A stretch of DNA of 37,580 nucleotides, taken from assembly GCF_014644295.1 (NCBI RefSeq), contig NZ_BMKK01000025.1, positions 1 to 37,580 on the forward strand, given 5' to 3'. Positions within the stretch are counted from its first letter, which is position 1. The number at the start of each line of letters is the position of its first letter. The position numbers and the translations under genes were made by a program. The notes below the pieces were generated by a model, which saw only the letters and a list, made by a program, of their open reading frames with translations, was not told the origin of the DNA and ran no database searches. The stretch is from Emticicia aquatilis (GTDB lineage Bacteria; Bacteroidota; Bacteroidia; Cytophagales; Spirosomataceae). This document shows, in pieces, positions 1 to 11,800 of this stretch.

Positions 1-3000
1 CGTAGTATTGGTAGTACCAATCAAAATCGGAGCAGCAAAACTACCTGAAGAGTCGGAGAGTTCGACACCAAATTGATTAGAACCATTGAAAGTACCAGTT
101 GTTGAGAAAGTAACATCTACTGAATTTCCTGCACAGATATCCGTTTTAGAAAGAGTAGGAGCATTGATGGTTGCCAAGTTGCCGACAACGGTAAACGTTA
201 TGATTTTAGGTCCATAAGTAACACCTCCACCTTTATTATCTTGAGCGTATCCTGTAACTGTCAATGTATAATTACCAGGTTTGAAATTTCTACCCCAAAC
301 ATCCAGACCGAAATTATCAAAGAGAGCATAGGGAGATACATTTTGGAGGATATTCCAATTGAGTTCTGGACCTTGAATATTCATTTCGAAACTTTCGATA
401 GTAACTGATGAACAAACAGGGTTTACCAAAATAGAAACTTGGTCAGGGATTTGGTTGATAACCATGCCATTTGTTAGCGGGAACAGGGGTTGGTAAGGAT
501 TACCAGCTTTCACATACAAGTAATCAACAATACGAGAAGGGTCGCAAGGGTCGATACCGCTTACAATAACATTTGTTGTTGCTATGGAACTGCAACCATT
601 TAGCCCTATAACAGATAATGTATATACACCTCCATTTACAGGAAGAGCATTAGGAACTGTTGGCGTGCTAAGAGTACTGCTGAAATTATTTGGGCCAGTC
701 CAATTATAGCTTACGGCTCCCGTTCCTATCAAACTAATCGTTTGTCCGACTGTGTAAGGGCCTGTATTTGTTGCCGTAATTATTGGCGTAGCTTTAATTT
801 CGAGACCATTAACAGAAGTACTTGGGTCAGAAGTACATCCATTAACAGTACAAGTAGCTGAGATGCTATAAGTTCCAACTGCCGAAAGTGTTAAACTCGT
901 ACCGGTGGCAGCACTTGGCGACCAAGTAACCGTACCCGCACACCCGCTTGCAGTAAGAGTAAGTGAAGAAGGCGAACAAACGACTAAAGTAGTCGGTGGT
1001 GTAATGCTTGGAGCGTTTGGTTTGGCTTTAATTTCAAGACCGTTAACCGTAGCCGAAGCATCAGAAGTACATCCATTGACAGTGCAAGTAGCCGAAATAC
1101 TATAAGTACCAACTGCTGAAAGTGTAAGACTTGTACCCGTACTGCCACCCTGTGACCAAGTAACCGTACCCGCACACCCACTTGCTGAGAGAGTAAGTGA
1201 AGAAGGCGAACAAACAGAAATACTAACAGGTGGAGTAATCGTTGGAGCGTTAGGTTTAGCTTTAATTTCGAGACCATTAACAGAAGTACTTGGGTTAGAC
1301 GTACATCCATTGACAGTACAAGTAGCTGAGATAGCATATGTACCTGTGGCTGAAAGTGTAAGACTTGTACCCGTGGCAGCTCCTTGCGACCAAGTAACCG
1401 TACCTGCACACCCGCTTGCAGTAAGAGTAAGTGTTGAAGGCGAACAAACGACTAAAGTAGCCGGTGGTGTAATGCTTGGAGCGTTTGGTTTGGCTTTAAT
1501 TTCAAGACCGTTAACCGTAGCCGAAGCATCAGAAGTACATCCATTTGCAGTACAAGTGGCCGAAATACTATAAGTACCAACTGCTGAAAGTGTAAGACTT
1601 GTACCCGTACTACCACCTTGTGACCAAGTAACCGTACCCGCACACCCACTTGCTGAGAGAGTAAGTGAAGAAGGCGAACAAACAGAAATACTAACAGGTG
1701 GGGTGATAGTTGGAGCGTTAGGTTTAGCTTTAATTTCGAGACCATTAACAGAAGTACTTGGGTCAGACGTACATCCATTGACAGTACAAGTAGCTGAGAT
1801 AGCATATGTACCTGTGGCTGAAAGTGTAAGACTTGTACCCGTGGCAGCCCCTTGCGACCAAGTAACCGTACCTGCACACCCGCTTGCAGTAAGAGTAAGT
1901 GTTGAAGGCGAACAAACGACTAAAGTAGTCGGAGGTGTAATGGTTGGAGCGTTAGGTTTGGCTTTAATTTCAAGACCGTTAACCGTAGCTGAAGCATCAG
2001 ACGTACATCCATTGACAGTGCAAGTGGCCGAAATACTATAAGTACCAACTGCCGAAAGTGTAAGACTTGTACCCGTACTGCCACCTTGTGACCAAGTAAC
2101 CGTACCCGCACACCCACTTGCTGAGAGAGTAAGTGAAGAAGGCGAACAAACAGAAATACTAACAGGTGGGGTGATAGTTGGAGCGTTAGGTTTAGCTTTA
2201 ATTTCGAGACCATTAACAGAAGTACTTGGGTCAGACGTACATCCATTGACAGTACAAGTAGCTGAGATAGCATATGTACCTGTGGCTGAAAGTGTAAGAC
2301 TTGTACCGGTGGCAGCACTTGGCGACCAAGTAATAGTACCCGCACATTCACTTGCAGTAAGAGTAAGTGTTGAAGGCGAACAAACGACTAAAGTAGTCGG
2401 TGGTGTAATGGTTGGAGAGTTAGGTTTAGCTTTAATTTCGAGACCGTTAACCGTAGCCGAAGCATCAGAAGTACATCCATTTGCAGTACAAGTAGCCGAA
2501 ATACTATAAGTACCAACTGCTGAAAGTGTAAGACTTGTTCCCGTACTACCACCTTGTGACCAAGTAACCGTACCCGCACACCCACTTGCTGAGAGAGTAA
2601 GTGAAGAAGGCGAACAAACAGAAATACTAACAGGTGGAGTAATAGTTGGAGCGTTAGGTTTAGCTTTAATTTCGAGACCATTAACAGAAGTACTTGGGTC
2701 AGACGTACATCCATTGACAGTACAAGTAGCAGAGATAGCATATGTACCTGTGGCTGAAAGTGTAAGACTTGTACCGGTGGCAGCACTTGGCGACCAAGTA
2801 ATAGTACCCGCACATTCACTTGCAGTAAGAGTAAGTGTTGAAGGGAAACAAACTACTTGGGGATTAGGAGGGGTAATTGTTGAAACACCCGGTTTAGCTT
2901 TAATTTCGAGACCATTGACTAAAGTAGAAGCATCAGAAGTACATTCTTTAACTGTGCAAGTTGCTGATACACTATAAGTGCCAACCGCTGAAAGTGTTAA

Positions 3001-6000
3001 GCTTGTACCAGTAGCTCCACCTTGTGACCAAGTAACGGTACCTGCACAATCACTTACAGTAAGTGTAAGAGTAGAAGGAAAGCAAACCGAAAGACTCGGA
3101 GGAGGCGTAATAGTAGGTGCAGCAGGTTTAGCCTTGATTTCAAGGCCAGTTATTGCAGTGCTTGGGTCGCTTGTGCAAGTTAGTTCAGTACAAGTGGCTG
3201 TAATACTGTAGGTTCCAGCTGCTGATAAAGTTAGAGTACTTCCAGTAGCACCAGTTGACCACGTGACTACACCGCCACAACCATTAGCTGTCAATGTCAA
3301 AGTCGAAGGTTCACAAACTACCATTGTAGGAGGTGGAGTAATTGTTGGTGCTGAAATACCCGTACCAATATATGCTAATCCTCTTAAATCATCTGGATTA
3401 CTTCCAAAAGCAGGTGTAACCTCTCCGTTTATTTTAAATTTATTAAATGAACTTCCAATATTTGAAGTTAGAAACACTCCATTTCCTTCATATACAGCTC
3501 CAAATGTTTCTCCATTTGTTGTGCCAATAATTGGAATCGATGTAATTGTAAGATTTACAGGGTCAATTTTTTCATAAATTACTGTTCCGTTTCCTGACCA
3601 GTGATAAATAAACCCATCGTCGTAATTATAGGCAATTACTTCTCCATCAGCACCATTACCTAATGCACGTAACAATGTTTTCTGTGCATTAGTTATATCA
3701 ATTTTATATAATGTTTCTGGTACCGTTGCACCATCACCTGTAACAGCATAGCAAACTCCTTCGGTCGAGAAAGTTAGACTTGAAAAATTGTCACCTAAAT
3801 TGCCAATTTCTGTACAAACACCAGTGGTTGGAATAATTGATGCTAAAACTCGTCCTGATACTGCAGAGACTTTCAGAATTGCATAATATTTACCATCGGC
3901 AGGGTTTTGTGAAATGGCATTGATTCCTGTTATTGTTTTTCCTGTTAATATCGGTTTAATTCTTCGATTAATTGACCAGTCTGATGTTCTGACTGTCCAT
4001 AATGAATCTTGGAATGGAGATACTCCAACTGCTTCTACATTATATAATTTAACATTTATAAAATCTGTAGCAATTCTTTGTGACTCACACACACCATTAT
4101 TACAACCAACAAAATATTTTCTGGATGAAACCGGAGAGACGGATAATAGACTTCCTGTGCCAATAGCTGTACCTCCAGATAATTGTCCATACCAAGTTAT
4201 AACTCCGCTTGAGCATGCTGCTGAAAGTGAAACGCTATTACCTAAACAAATCGTTGTACTGCTCACTGAAACACCTGTTGGAGCTAATGGTGAGGCATTG
4301 ATTACCAATCCATTGTTTCCTGTACTCGCCACAGAAGTACAACCATTTGCCGAACATGTAGCCGAAACATTATATGTTCCAGGTGCAGATAATGTCAGAC
4401 TCGTTCCAGTTGAATTATCAGACCATGTAACAGTACCTGTACAGCCACTGGCAGTAAGATTAAGAGTTGCAGGAGAGCAAACCACTGATGGACTCGTTAA
4501 AGTAACTGTCGGAGCCGATGGTACAGTATAAACATTTATTGAATTGGAAGTAATTGTTCTTCCACTGTTACAATTAGTGGTTTCACAAGCTGCATAAAAT
4601 GATTGGCCAGTACCAGCAGAAGGAATGTAGCTAAAAGTTCCGCCTGTTCCGAGTTGAGTTGTACCAGCTGGCGAGCCATACCAAGTTACAGTCCCGGAAG
4701 TACAAGTAGCCGAAAGCGTTATGCTTGTACCTACACAAGTATTTGTTGTGCTAATCGATACGCTTGTAGGCTTTATATTATTGAAATCAAATGGAACTGT
4801 AAATGTACATATACCATCTGTTACTTTTGCGTAAAGTGTTTGAGAACCTGTTGGAATTGTATTATTTGCTGTAAACTTATTACCTGTTGAAGTATATGTG
4901 CCCGCAGAAGTTGTTGCAGCGGCATCAGTAAAAATACCACTAACTGTGTAATTATTACTTCCACCCAAAGCGAAGATTGGGCAAGTATTCGTAACTACCA
5001 TTTTATTATTGGTAATTATTGAGCTAACATTGAGCAAATCGTATTTCAAAACACCACTATTGCTAAATGTACTTAACGTGGTATTATGTAACGTGCCATT
5101 TATTTGAATATATCCTTGATTTGTGGTTGTTCCAGTATTAAAATATTGCCCCGTAACGAGTAGAATACCACAAGCATTATTTAACAACGATGAAGAGTTA
5201 TATTTCTCAATATTACCATTTGATGTTATAATACCTGTGTTAGTCAGTCCACCATTGGATAATAAAATAGTACTATTAGTTGATGTCAAATTCATATTCG
5301 CACCAGATTCATTAACTATACTACTCAAATCATTAATTATGATACCTCTGCTTGCATTAATAATTAAACTTGAATTTGTTTTATTATTGAAAGTACCAGT
5401 TATTTCTAAACTATTATTTTGAAGGGAAGTAATGTTTAATGTACCATAGTTATCGACGGTACTATTATTAATTTGAAACGCATTTTTGTTTGCAGCAGTG
5501 GCATCAGAATTAGTTATATTTATAGTCCCATTATTTGTCAAAACTCCACCAGCCTCGACTAATAATACATTAAGTGCATCAGATACTACTGTAAGTGTGG
5601 CTCCTGAATTTATCGTAAGGTTAGCTCCCGTACCATTTATAAAAATATTTTTTACAGAAGCTATACCCGAATTGATTACTGGGTCTTTTGCAACAGCAGG
5701 TATAATCACTCTACCATTCGTCATATCTGGCACCCAAGCAGGATTCCAGTTGCAAGCGTTATTCCAATCTGTATTTATCAAGCCTGTCCACGTGATATCA
5801 ACATTTCCGGGAGAAGAAATTAAAGGAGTACATGGATTATATGTAACACTAACATTCGGACTCGGCGAGCTTGCACAATTGTTGGTTCCAGTACATTTTG
5901 CAAAGAAAGTTTTGTTTGCCGAAATCGTAGGTGTATTATTTGGTAGTGCTACAGTACTGTTCGCCGCATCATACCAAGTAATTGTGAATGGTGAGTTACA

Positions 6001-8613
6001 ACCTGAAGCAGTTAAAGTAGTGGTTCCTGTGGTTGTAAGTGTTGATGGTGTTGCTATCGGACTTGTTGGGGCTGAAGTAGAGTTGACAGTTACAGACACA
6101 GTTCCTGTTGCTGAACAATTATTCGCATTCGTAACAGTAACACCGTATGTTTGAGTGCCTATTGAAGCTGGAACGGCTGTTGTGGTATTTGAATTAGCTA
6201 AAACAACGCCATTACCGCTCCATACATAAGTGGTTCCTCCTGCGGGGGCAGACAAATTGAGTGTGGCATTTTGGCATACTGGGTTTGGTGTTGGTGTTAT
6301 CGTTGCACTGGGTGGAGAGTTTATCACCACTGTTTGGCTACCCGTCATATTGGTTGTACAACCGCCAGTAGTTCTTGTGGCAACAACTGTGTAAGTACCA
6401 GTAGCAGTTTGGTTGCCAAAACTAATAGCAGCACCAGTTCCGGGAACTGGACTTCCTGAATTTGAAGTACCATTTTTTAGTTGATAAGTTACACCACTTT
6501 CAGAATTTGATAAACCTAAAACAACACCCGAACTTCCAGAACAATATGCACCACCTCCTGTAACATTATAAGCCGTAGGTGGGGTACAATACGAAACTGT
6601 TATTTTCCCATCACCTGTTCCCAAAAATCTAAAAGTACTACCTGAAACGGTTGCACCACCAATATTCGTAAAGCCATCAATAGCTATTGGGGTCCAACTT
6701 ATTCCATCATTACTATAAATTACATATGAAAGAGGTGTAAGTACACCATTAAGGTCATTTACAATTCCAACAAAATGCCCGTTACTATATTCAAAAGCAC
6801 CTTCCCCATACGCCCCACCTAAAACAGTATTGGCTGGGGGTGATGCAATTGTGCCTTTATTAATAAATGAATTTGGATTAGTTATAGTAGATGTTGAAAC
6901 AGAGAAAAAGCCAACATAAATATTGAAAGTTGCATCCATTTCCATTCCCATAAAATGGTATTTAGTGCCATCCCAAACTACATCATTGAATGAATAAGTA
7001 GAGAACGAAAGGGTAGGTGTTATATTTGTCCAAGTAATCCCATCGGCCGATTGCATGATTTTTGCACCGTAAGGAGGAACATTAGAAGTACCTAAAGCAA
7101 AGAAATTTCCGTTTACATATTTTACTTTAAAATAATAATTATCAGCAGTATTAGCCGAAGTCCATGAAACACCACCGTTTGTCGAATAAGCAATCGCTCC
7201 AATACTGGTATTTGTATTTTGGCCAGTGGCTACAAATTTAGAGTTGCCAAAAGTAACCGTATTAAAATTATAGGCAGGTGTCGCTATTTCAGACCACGCT
7301 ACGCCATCATTAGTTGATTCCAATACGGTATTTCTGCCAACTGCCAAAAACTTTGTTCCATTATGAGTTACACCATAAAGCTCTTTTGGATTAGGAGGTG
7401 TTCGGTCTGTCCATGTCGTAAAATCGGGTGAAGAAAAAATTTGACCACGTCCATTTGTACCTACGCCTACATAGCTGGTTCCACTGTATGCCAATGCACT
7501 GTAACTACCATTGGGGAATTTATAAGTGGTACCGTTTGTGGAAGAAATGATACCCTCATTACCGAATTGAAAGTATTTGCTGTTTAGATAAGCAGAGCCA
7601 GCTAAACCAGTTAAATATGCGGTTTTTGGTTCAAGAGTAAAATTTATTCCATCTGTTGATGAATAAATTCCATTACTTCCATGATAGCTGCTATTTCCAA
7701 AAAAGTAAAATTTTGTGCCGTCGTAAATACCTTCAAAAGCCTGATTTGGACTTGTAATTGTAGTGGTGGTAGCATTAGGTAATGTTACTACAATCGAACT
7801 TGAAGCATTTGTCCAAGTAATAGCATCTGTTGATGAAAATATAGTTGTGGAAGAAGTGAATACATAAAACTTATCTTTTAAATACTGCACTTTATTCATA
7901 AATATACTATTTTGAACCAACTGGTAAGACCACGAATTTGATGCTCCAGTTGTTGAACGGTAAACATAGGCGTGATTCGCAACGTTAGTGAGGCCAATCG
8001 CAAATGTTCCGTTTCCATACGTTATGTTTCTTAATTGGTCTCCTGCATTACCAACACCCAGGGTAACTGTTGTCCAGGTAATACCATCAGTTGATTTTTT
8101 GACAGTAGCATTATTTCCAACTGCATAAAAGGCTGACTGAATATAGCGTATATCATTGAAATATTCGGTCGTACCAGAGTTTCTACTTGTCCAAGTAAGT
8201 CCATCGGTTGATGAAAGTATTTGACCGTTTGTCCCTGCTATAACAAAAATACCTGCTCCAAAAGCAACGCCGTTGAATGTTCCAGTTGGATTACCTTGTA
8301 CTTTAACCCAAGCTTCACCATCTGTCGCCTTATAGATTTTGCCGACAGATAAAATTGAAATATAAAATCCATTCCCAAAAGCAATTCCTCTGGCATTAGG
8401 ATTTCCCCCTGATGGTATGCCAATATCCGTTGTTACGGTTGGAGCTTGACCCTTTATGATTGTTGTAGATATTAATAATGCTAACAAGATGTTGGATAAC
8501 ATTATTAATTTTCTAAAACTTGAATATAAACTTCTATTTTTTCTTAATATAAGAAGATGTTTGGAATTTATATACTTCATATGTATATAAGATAGGGTAA
8601 AGGCTTTTTTCAT
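1..8613 (-). CDS. Giant secreted Ig-like repeat protein with N-terminal BNR-like propeller (3' end outside window)
   Basis: The frame is open from an ATG at 8613 to the left edge, 2871 codons without a stop in what I translated, so the C-terminus is missing. Alternative starts are ATG 8580 and ATG 8502; the last places a typical signal peptide (LLALLIS core, then KGQ) at the very N-terminus. Residues ~60-660 hold repeated motifs of the type FxxVGxxGxIxxSxDGxTWT, as in BNR/sialidase-like beta-propellers. Then come PKD/Ig-like domains (~670-925), a WTG..TDWNNACNW segment followed by an Asn/Thr-rich beta-helix-like stretch (~930-1205), more Ig-like domains, a second propeller-like insert (~1505-1748), and eleven 78-aa Ig-like repeats (~1755-2605). 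The last part matches the C-terminal region of the next gene, whose remaining ~107 residues predict what lies outside. Probably exported to the surface as an adhesin or matrix protein; that role is inferred. Confidence 0.85.
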   Translation of the reverse strand, partial: MKKAFTLSYIHMKYINSKHLLILRKNRSLYSSFRKLIMLSNILLALLISTTIIKGQAPTVTTDIGIPSGGNPNARGIAFGNGFYISILSVGKIYKATDGEAWVKVQGNPTGTFNGVAFGAGIFVIAGTNGQILSSTDGLTWTSRNSGTTEYFNDIRYIQSAFYAVGNNATVKKSTDGITWTTVTLGVGNAGDQLRNITYGNGTFAIGLTNVANHAYVYRSTTGASNSWSYQLVQNSIFMNKVQYLKDKFYVFTSSTTIFSSTDAITWTNASSSIVVTLPNATTTTITSPNQAFEGIYDGTKFYFFGNSSYHGSNGIYSSTDGINFTLEPKTAYLTGLAGSAYLNSKYFQFGNEGIISSTNGTTYKFPNGSYSALAYSGTSYVGVGTNGRGQIFSSPDFTTWTDRTPPNPKELYGVTHNGTKFLAVGRNTVLESTNDGVAWSEIATPAYNFNTVTFGNSKFVATGQNTNTSIGAIAYSTNGGVSWTSANTADNYYFKVKYVNGNFFALGTSNVPPYGAKIMQSADGITWTNITPTLSFSTYSFNDVVWDGTKYHFMGMEMDATFNIYVGFFSVSTSTITNPNSFINKGTIASPPANTVLGGAYGEGAFEYSNGHFVGIVNDLNGVLTPLSYVIYSNDGISWTPIAIDGFTNIGGATVSGSTFRFLGTGDGKITVSYCTPPTAYNVTGGGAYCSGSSGVVLGLSNSESGVTYQLKNGTSNSGSPVPGTGAAISFGNQTATGTYTVVATRTTGGCTTNMTGSQTVVINSPPSATITPTPNPVCQNATLNLSAPAGGTTYVWSGNGVVLANSNTTTAVPASIGTQTYGVTVTNANNCSATGTVSVTVNSTSAPTSPIATPSTLTTTGTTTLTASGCNSPFTITWYDAANSTVALPNNTPTISANKTFFAKCTGTNNCASSPSPNVSVTYNPCTPLISSPGNVDITWTGLINTDWNNACNWNPAWVPDMTNGRVIIPAVAKDPVINSGIASVKNIFINGTGANLTINSGATLTVVSDALNVLLVEAGGVLTNNGTINITNSDATAANKNAFQINNSTVDNYGTLNITSLQNNSLEITGTFNNKTNSSLIINASRGIIINDLSSIVNESGANMNLTSTNSTILLSNGGLTNTGIITSNGNIEKYNSSSLLNNACGILLVTGQYFNTGTTTNQGYIQINGTLHNTTLSTFSNSGVLKYDLLNVSSIITNNKMVVTNTCPIFALGGSNNYTVSGIFTDAAATTSAGTYTSTGNKFTANNTIPTGSQTLYAKVTDGICTFTVPFDFNNIKPTSVSISTTNTCVGTSITLSATCTSGTVTWYGSPAGTTQLGTGGTFSYIPSAGTGQSFYAACETTNCNSGRTITSNSINVYTVPSAPTVTLTSPSVVCSPATLNLTASGCTGTVTWSDNSTGTSLTLSAPGTYNVSATCSANGCTSVASTGNNGLVINASPLAPTGVSVSSTTICLGNSVSLSAACSSGVITWYGQLSGGTAIGTGSLLSVSPVSSRKYFVGCNNGVCESQRIATDFINVKLYNVEAVGVSPFQDSLWTVRTSDWSINRRIKPILTGKTITGINAISQNPADGKYYAILKVSAVSGRVLASIIPTTGVCTEIGNLGDNFSSLTFSTEGVCYAVTGDGATVPETLYKIDITNAQKTLLRALGNGADGEVIAYNYDDGFIYHWSGNGTVIYEKIDPVNLTITSIPIIGTTNGETFGAVYEGNGVFLTSNIGSSFNKFKINGEVTPAFGSNPDDLRGLAYIGTGISAPTITPPPTMVVCEPSTLTLTANGCGGVVTWSTGATGSTLTLSAAGTYSITATCTELTCTSDPSTAITGLEIKAKPAAPTITPPPSLSVCFPSTLTLTVSDCAGTVTWSQGGATGTSLTLSAVGTYSVSATCTVKECTSDASTLVNGLEIKAKPGVSTITPPNPQVVCFPSTLTLTASECAGTITWSPSAATGTSLTLSATGTYAISATCTVNGCTSDPSTSVNGLEIKAKPNAPTITPPVSISVCSPSSLTLSASGCAGTVTWSQGGSTGTSLTLSAVGTYSISATCTANGCTSDASATVNGLEIKAKPNSPTITPPTTLVVCSPSTLTLTASECAGTITWSPSAATGTSLTLSATGTYAISATCTVNGCTSDPSTSVNGLEIKAKPNAPTITPPVSISVCSPSSLTLSASGCAGTVTWSQGGSTGTSLTLSAVGTYSISATCTVNGCTSDASATVNGLEIKAKPNAPTITPPTTLVVCSPSTLTLTASGCAGTVTWSQGAATGTSLTLSATGTYAISATCTVNGCTSDPSTSVNGLEIKAKPNAPTITPPVSISVCSPSSLTLSASGCAGTVTWSQGGSTGTSLTLSAVGTYSISATCTANGCTSDASATVNGLEIKAKPNAPSITPPATLVVCSPSTLTLTASGCAGTVTWSQGAATGTSLTLSATGTYAISATCTVNGCTSNPSTSVNGLEIKAKPNAPTITPPVSISVCSPSSLTLSASGCAGTVTWSQGGSTGTSLTLSAVGTYSISATCTVNGCTSDASATVNGLEIKAKPNAPSITPPTTLVVCSPSSLTLTASGCAGTVTWSPSAATGTSLTLSAVGTYSISATCTVNGCTSDPSTSVNGLEIKATPIITATNTGPYTVGQTISLIGTGAVSYNWTGPNNFSSTLSTPTVPNALPVNGGVYTLSVIGLNGCSSIATTNVIVSGIDPCDPSRIVDYLYVKAGNPYQPLFPLTNGMVINQIPDQVSILVNPVCSSVTIESFEMNIQGPELNWNILQNVSPYALFDNFGLDVWGRNFKPGNYTLTVTGYAQDNKGGGVTYGPKIITFTVVGNLATINAPTLSKTDICAGNSVDVTFSTTGTFNGSNQFGVELSDSSGSFAAPILIGTTNTT
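790..3345 (-). repeat. Array of eleven 234-bp coding repeats (78-aa Ig-like units)
   Basis: The codons for the conserved VCSPS segment recur every 234 bp; on the plus strand the word cgaacaaac appears at 973, 1207, 1441 and onward. Two unit types tend to alternate (TLVVCSPSTLTL and SLSVCSPSSLTL), giving a 468-bp higher-order period. Each unit carries four Cys, near unit positions 22, 34, 64 and 69. Units nearest 3345 are more diverged than the central ones, as expected when the middle of an array is homogenised by unequal exchange. Confidence 0.9.
3360..4100 (-). other. Propeller-like cassette inside the first giant gene
   Basis: About 245 residues that do not resemble the flanking Ig-like repeats. 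They show short beta-propeller-like phrases (INAISQNPADGKYYAI, LYKIDITNAQ, DGFIYHWSGNGTVIYEKIDP) spaced by 40-50 residues. The cassette sits between Ig-like domains and the 78-aa repeat array, the place where the paralogous gene has a glycine-rich domain. I recognise the general style but not a specific family. Confidence 0.55.
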
Positions 8614-8795
8614 AAAATTTTGTTGTTTTTTATTAAAATATTGAATCAGCTGTGTAATTCGAGAGAATAATGATGTGCTTATTATTGTCTTGTTTTTTTT
8701 GTATAAAAAACTAATGTAAGGCGAATAAGTATGTTGTCCTAATTAATCTTATTGAGTGGTAATATAAAATTAGAGTATTGGAAGGTGTATAAAAA

Positions 8796-8835
8796 TCAAA
8801 ACCCCTTCAAATCACATGGAATGAAGGGGTTTTGA
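8796..8835 (-). terminator. Rho-independent terminator of the 3279-aa gene
   Basis: A perfect 14-bp stem (8796-8809 pairs with 8822-8835, core AACCCCTT/AAGGGGTT) with a 12-nt loop, starting 17 bp past the stop codon of the minus-strand gene. Read on the minus strand it is followed by a run of T. Confidence 0.85.
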
Positions 8836-8852
8836 TAAATAGAAATAGAGTG

Positions 8853-11800
8853 TTAATTACTACAGCCCTGTATTTCAGCTTTGAAAACAGCCCCTGATTC
8901 AAAACCTGGACTGAGAACAATACTCTTACCAGCTTGATAAGTTATATTTGCTGGAGATGAGACTTTGTTACTGGCATTTATTGTGTTAACCGCTTTTTTA
9001 GTGTTAGTTCCAGTTAGATTATTGTTTGGACTCACCAAATTATAGGCAAGTGGATGAACCGTTACTTGACTGATAGCTGGATTACTGACTACTACTTGAT
9101 TCGACGATGTAACTCTTATGAGATACTTAGTGCCTTCGAGTGTATTCTGAGGAATCGTACAAGTAAGTGTACCCGTAGTATTGGTAGTACCAATCAAAAT
9201 CGGAGCAGCAAAACTACCTGAAGAGTCGGAGAGTTCGACACTAAATTGGTTAGAACCATTGAAAGTACCAGTTGTTGAGAAAGTAACATCTACTGAATTT
9301 CCTGCACAGATAGCCGTTTTAGAAAGAGTAGGAGCATTGATGGTTGCCAAGTTACCCACAACAGTAAACGTTATGATTTTAGGTCCATAAGTAACTCCTC
9401 CACCTTTATTATCTTGAGCGTATCCTGTAACTGTCAATGTATAATTACCAGGTTTGAAATTTCTACCCCAAACATCCAGACCGAAATTATCAAAAAGAGC
9501 ATACGGAGATACATTTTGGAGAATATTCCAATTCATTTCTGGTCCTTGCAAATTCATTTCAAAACTCTCGATAGTTACAGAAGGGCATACTGGGTTTACC
9601 AAAATAGACACTTGGTCAGTCATTTGGTTGATAATCATACCGTTAGTCAGAGGGAACAGCGGTTGGTATGGATTACCAGCCTTAACATATAAGTAATCGA
9701 CAATTCGAGAAGGGTCGCAAGGGTCAACGCCATTGATTACCACATTCGTAGTAGCGATAGCACTACAACCATTTGTTCCAACTACAGAAAGTGTATAAAC
9801 GCCACCATTTACTGAAAGAGTATTTGATATAGTAGGATTACTTAAAGTACTTGAGAAGTTATTCGGACCATTCCAGCTATAAGAGCCTCCTCCAGTACCA
9901 TTTAAGTTAATTGTTTGTCCAACGGTATAAGGCCCCGTATTGGTTGCTGTGATAATTGGTGTTGCCTTAATTTCCAGACCAGTAACTGTTGTACTGGCAT
10001 CAGAAGTACAGCCATTGACAGTACAAGTAGCTGAGATGCTATAAGTTCCAACTGCCGAAAGTGTTAAACTCGTACCGGTGGCAGCACTTGGCGACCAAGT
10101 AACCATACCTGCACACCCGCTTGCAGTAAGAGTAAGTGTTGAAGGCGAACAAACGACTAAGGTAGTCGGTGGTGTAATGGTTAGAGCGTTAGGCTTAGCT
10201 TTAATTTCGAGACCGTTAACCGTAGCCGAAGCATCAGAAGTACATCCATTGACAGTGCAAGTAGCCGAAACCGCATAAGTACCAACTGCTGAAAGTGTAA
10301 GACTCGTTCCCGTACTACCACCCTGTGACCAAGTAACCGTACCCGCACACCCACTTGCTGAGAGAGTAAGAGAAGAAGGTGAACAAACCGAAAGGCTTGT
10401 TGGTGGGGTGACAGTTGGAGCGTTAGGTTTAGCTTTAATTTCGAGACCATTAACAGAAGTAGAAGCATCAGACGTACAACCATTGACAGTACAAGTAGCA
10501 GAAATAGCATATGTACCTGTGGCTGAAAGTGTAAGACTCGTTCCCGTACTACCCCCTTGCGACCAAGTAACCGTACCCGCACACCCACTTGCAGTAAGAG
10601 TAAGTGTTGAAGGCGAACAAACGACTAAAGTAGTCGGTGGTGTAATGGCTGGAGCGTTAGGTTTGGCTTTAATTTCGAGACCGTTAACCGTAGTAGAAGC
10701 ATCAGAAGTACATCCATTTGCAGTACAAGTGGCCGAAATACTGTAAGTACCAACTGCTGAAAGTGTAAGACTTGTACCCGTACTACCACCCTGTGACCAA
10801 GTAACCGTACCCGCACACCCACTTGCTGAGAGAGTAAGAGAAGAAGGTGAACAAACCGAAAGGCTTGTTGGTGGGGTGACAGTTGGAGCGTTAGGTTTAG
10901 CTTTAATTTCGAGACCATTAACAGAAGTACTTGGGTCAGAAGTACAACCATTGACAGTACAAGTAGCCGATATGCTGTAAGTACCAACTGCTGAAAGTGT
11001 AAGACTCGTTCCCGTACTACCCCCTTGCGACCAAGTAACCATACCTGCACACCCACTTGCAGTAAGTGTAAGTGTTGAAGGCGAACAAACGACTAAAGTA
11101 GTCGGTGGTGTAATGGTTGGAGCGTTTGGTTTGGCTTTAATTTCGAGTCCGTTAACCGTAGCCGAAGCATCAGAAGTACATCCATTGACAGTACAAGTAG
11201 CCGAAACCGCATAAGTACCAACTGCTGAAAGTGTAAGACTCGTTCCCGTACTACCCCCTTGTGACCAAGTAACCGTACCTGCACAGCCACTTGCTGTAAG
11301 TGTAAGTGAAGAAGGCGAACAAACCGAAAGGCTTGTTGGTGGGGTGATAGTTGGAGCGTTAGGTTTTGACTTTATTTCGAGACCAGTTACAATATTACTA
11401 GCTGCACTTGTACAACCATTGAACACACAGACAGCTGAGATAGAATAAGTACCAACAGCAGAAATTGTTAGACTTGTACCTGTTGAATTATCCGACCAAA
11501 GGACGTTACCAGATATACATGTGGCTGTCAAGGTTAAAGTATTTGGTGCACAAACAACTAATTGGGTTGGTGCATTGACTGTTGGTGTTGTTACAGGGTT
11601 TATAGAGACACTTACTTCAACTCGATTTGACGAACAAGTAAATATTTGTGTTTGGTTGTAGGAGAAAACAATTTGACCATCGTCAGCATTATCTCCAACT
11701 GTTACGTTTCCATTAGTGACCCCTCCTATATATGAAGAACCACCGCCGCCGCCGCCACCAGGTGTTGTATCAGAGCCACTACCTCCAGAACCACCACCAT

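Noticed and set aside
984-2819. Long open frames of ~141-143 aa at 468-bp spacing in another minus-strand frame, and ~112-aa frames on the plus strand
   Set aside because: They recur with the repeat period because a 234-bp unit keeps all frames open. Their products are Leu/Val/Arg-rich shadows of the Ig-like repeats.
790-3345. CRISPR-like regular spacing
   Set aside because: The whole 234-bp unit is conserved and coding; there are no short repeats separated by unique spacers.
8614-8795. Promoter of the first giant gene
   Set aside because: No TAnnTTTG match on the minus strand in this interval, so no site is reported.
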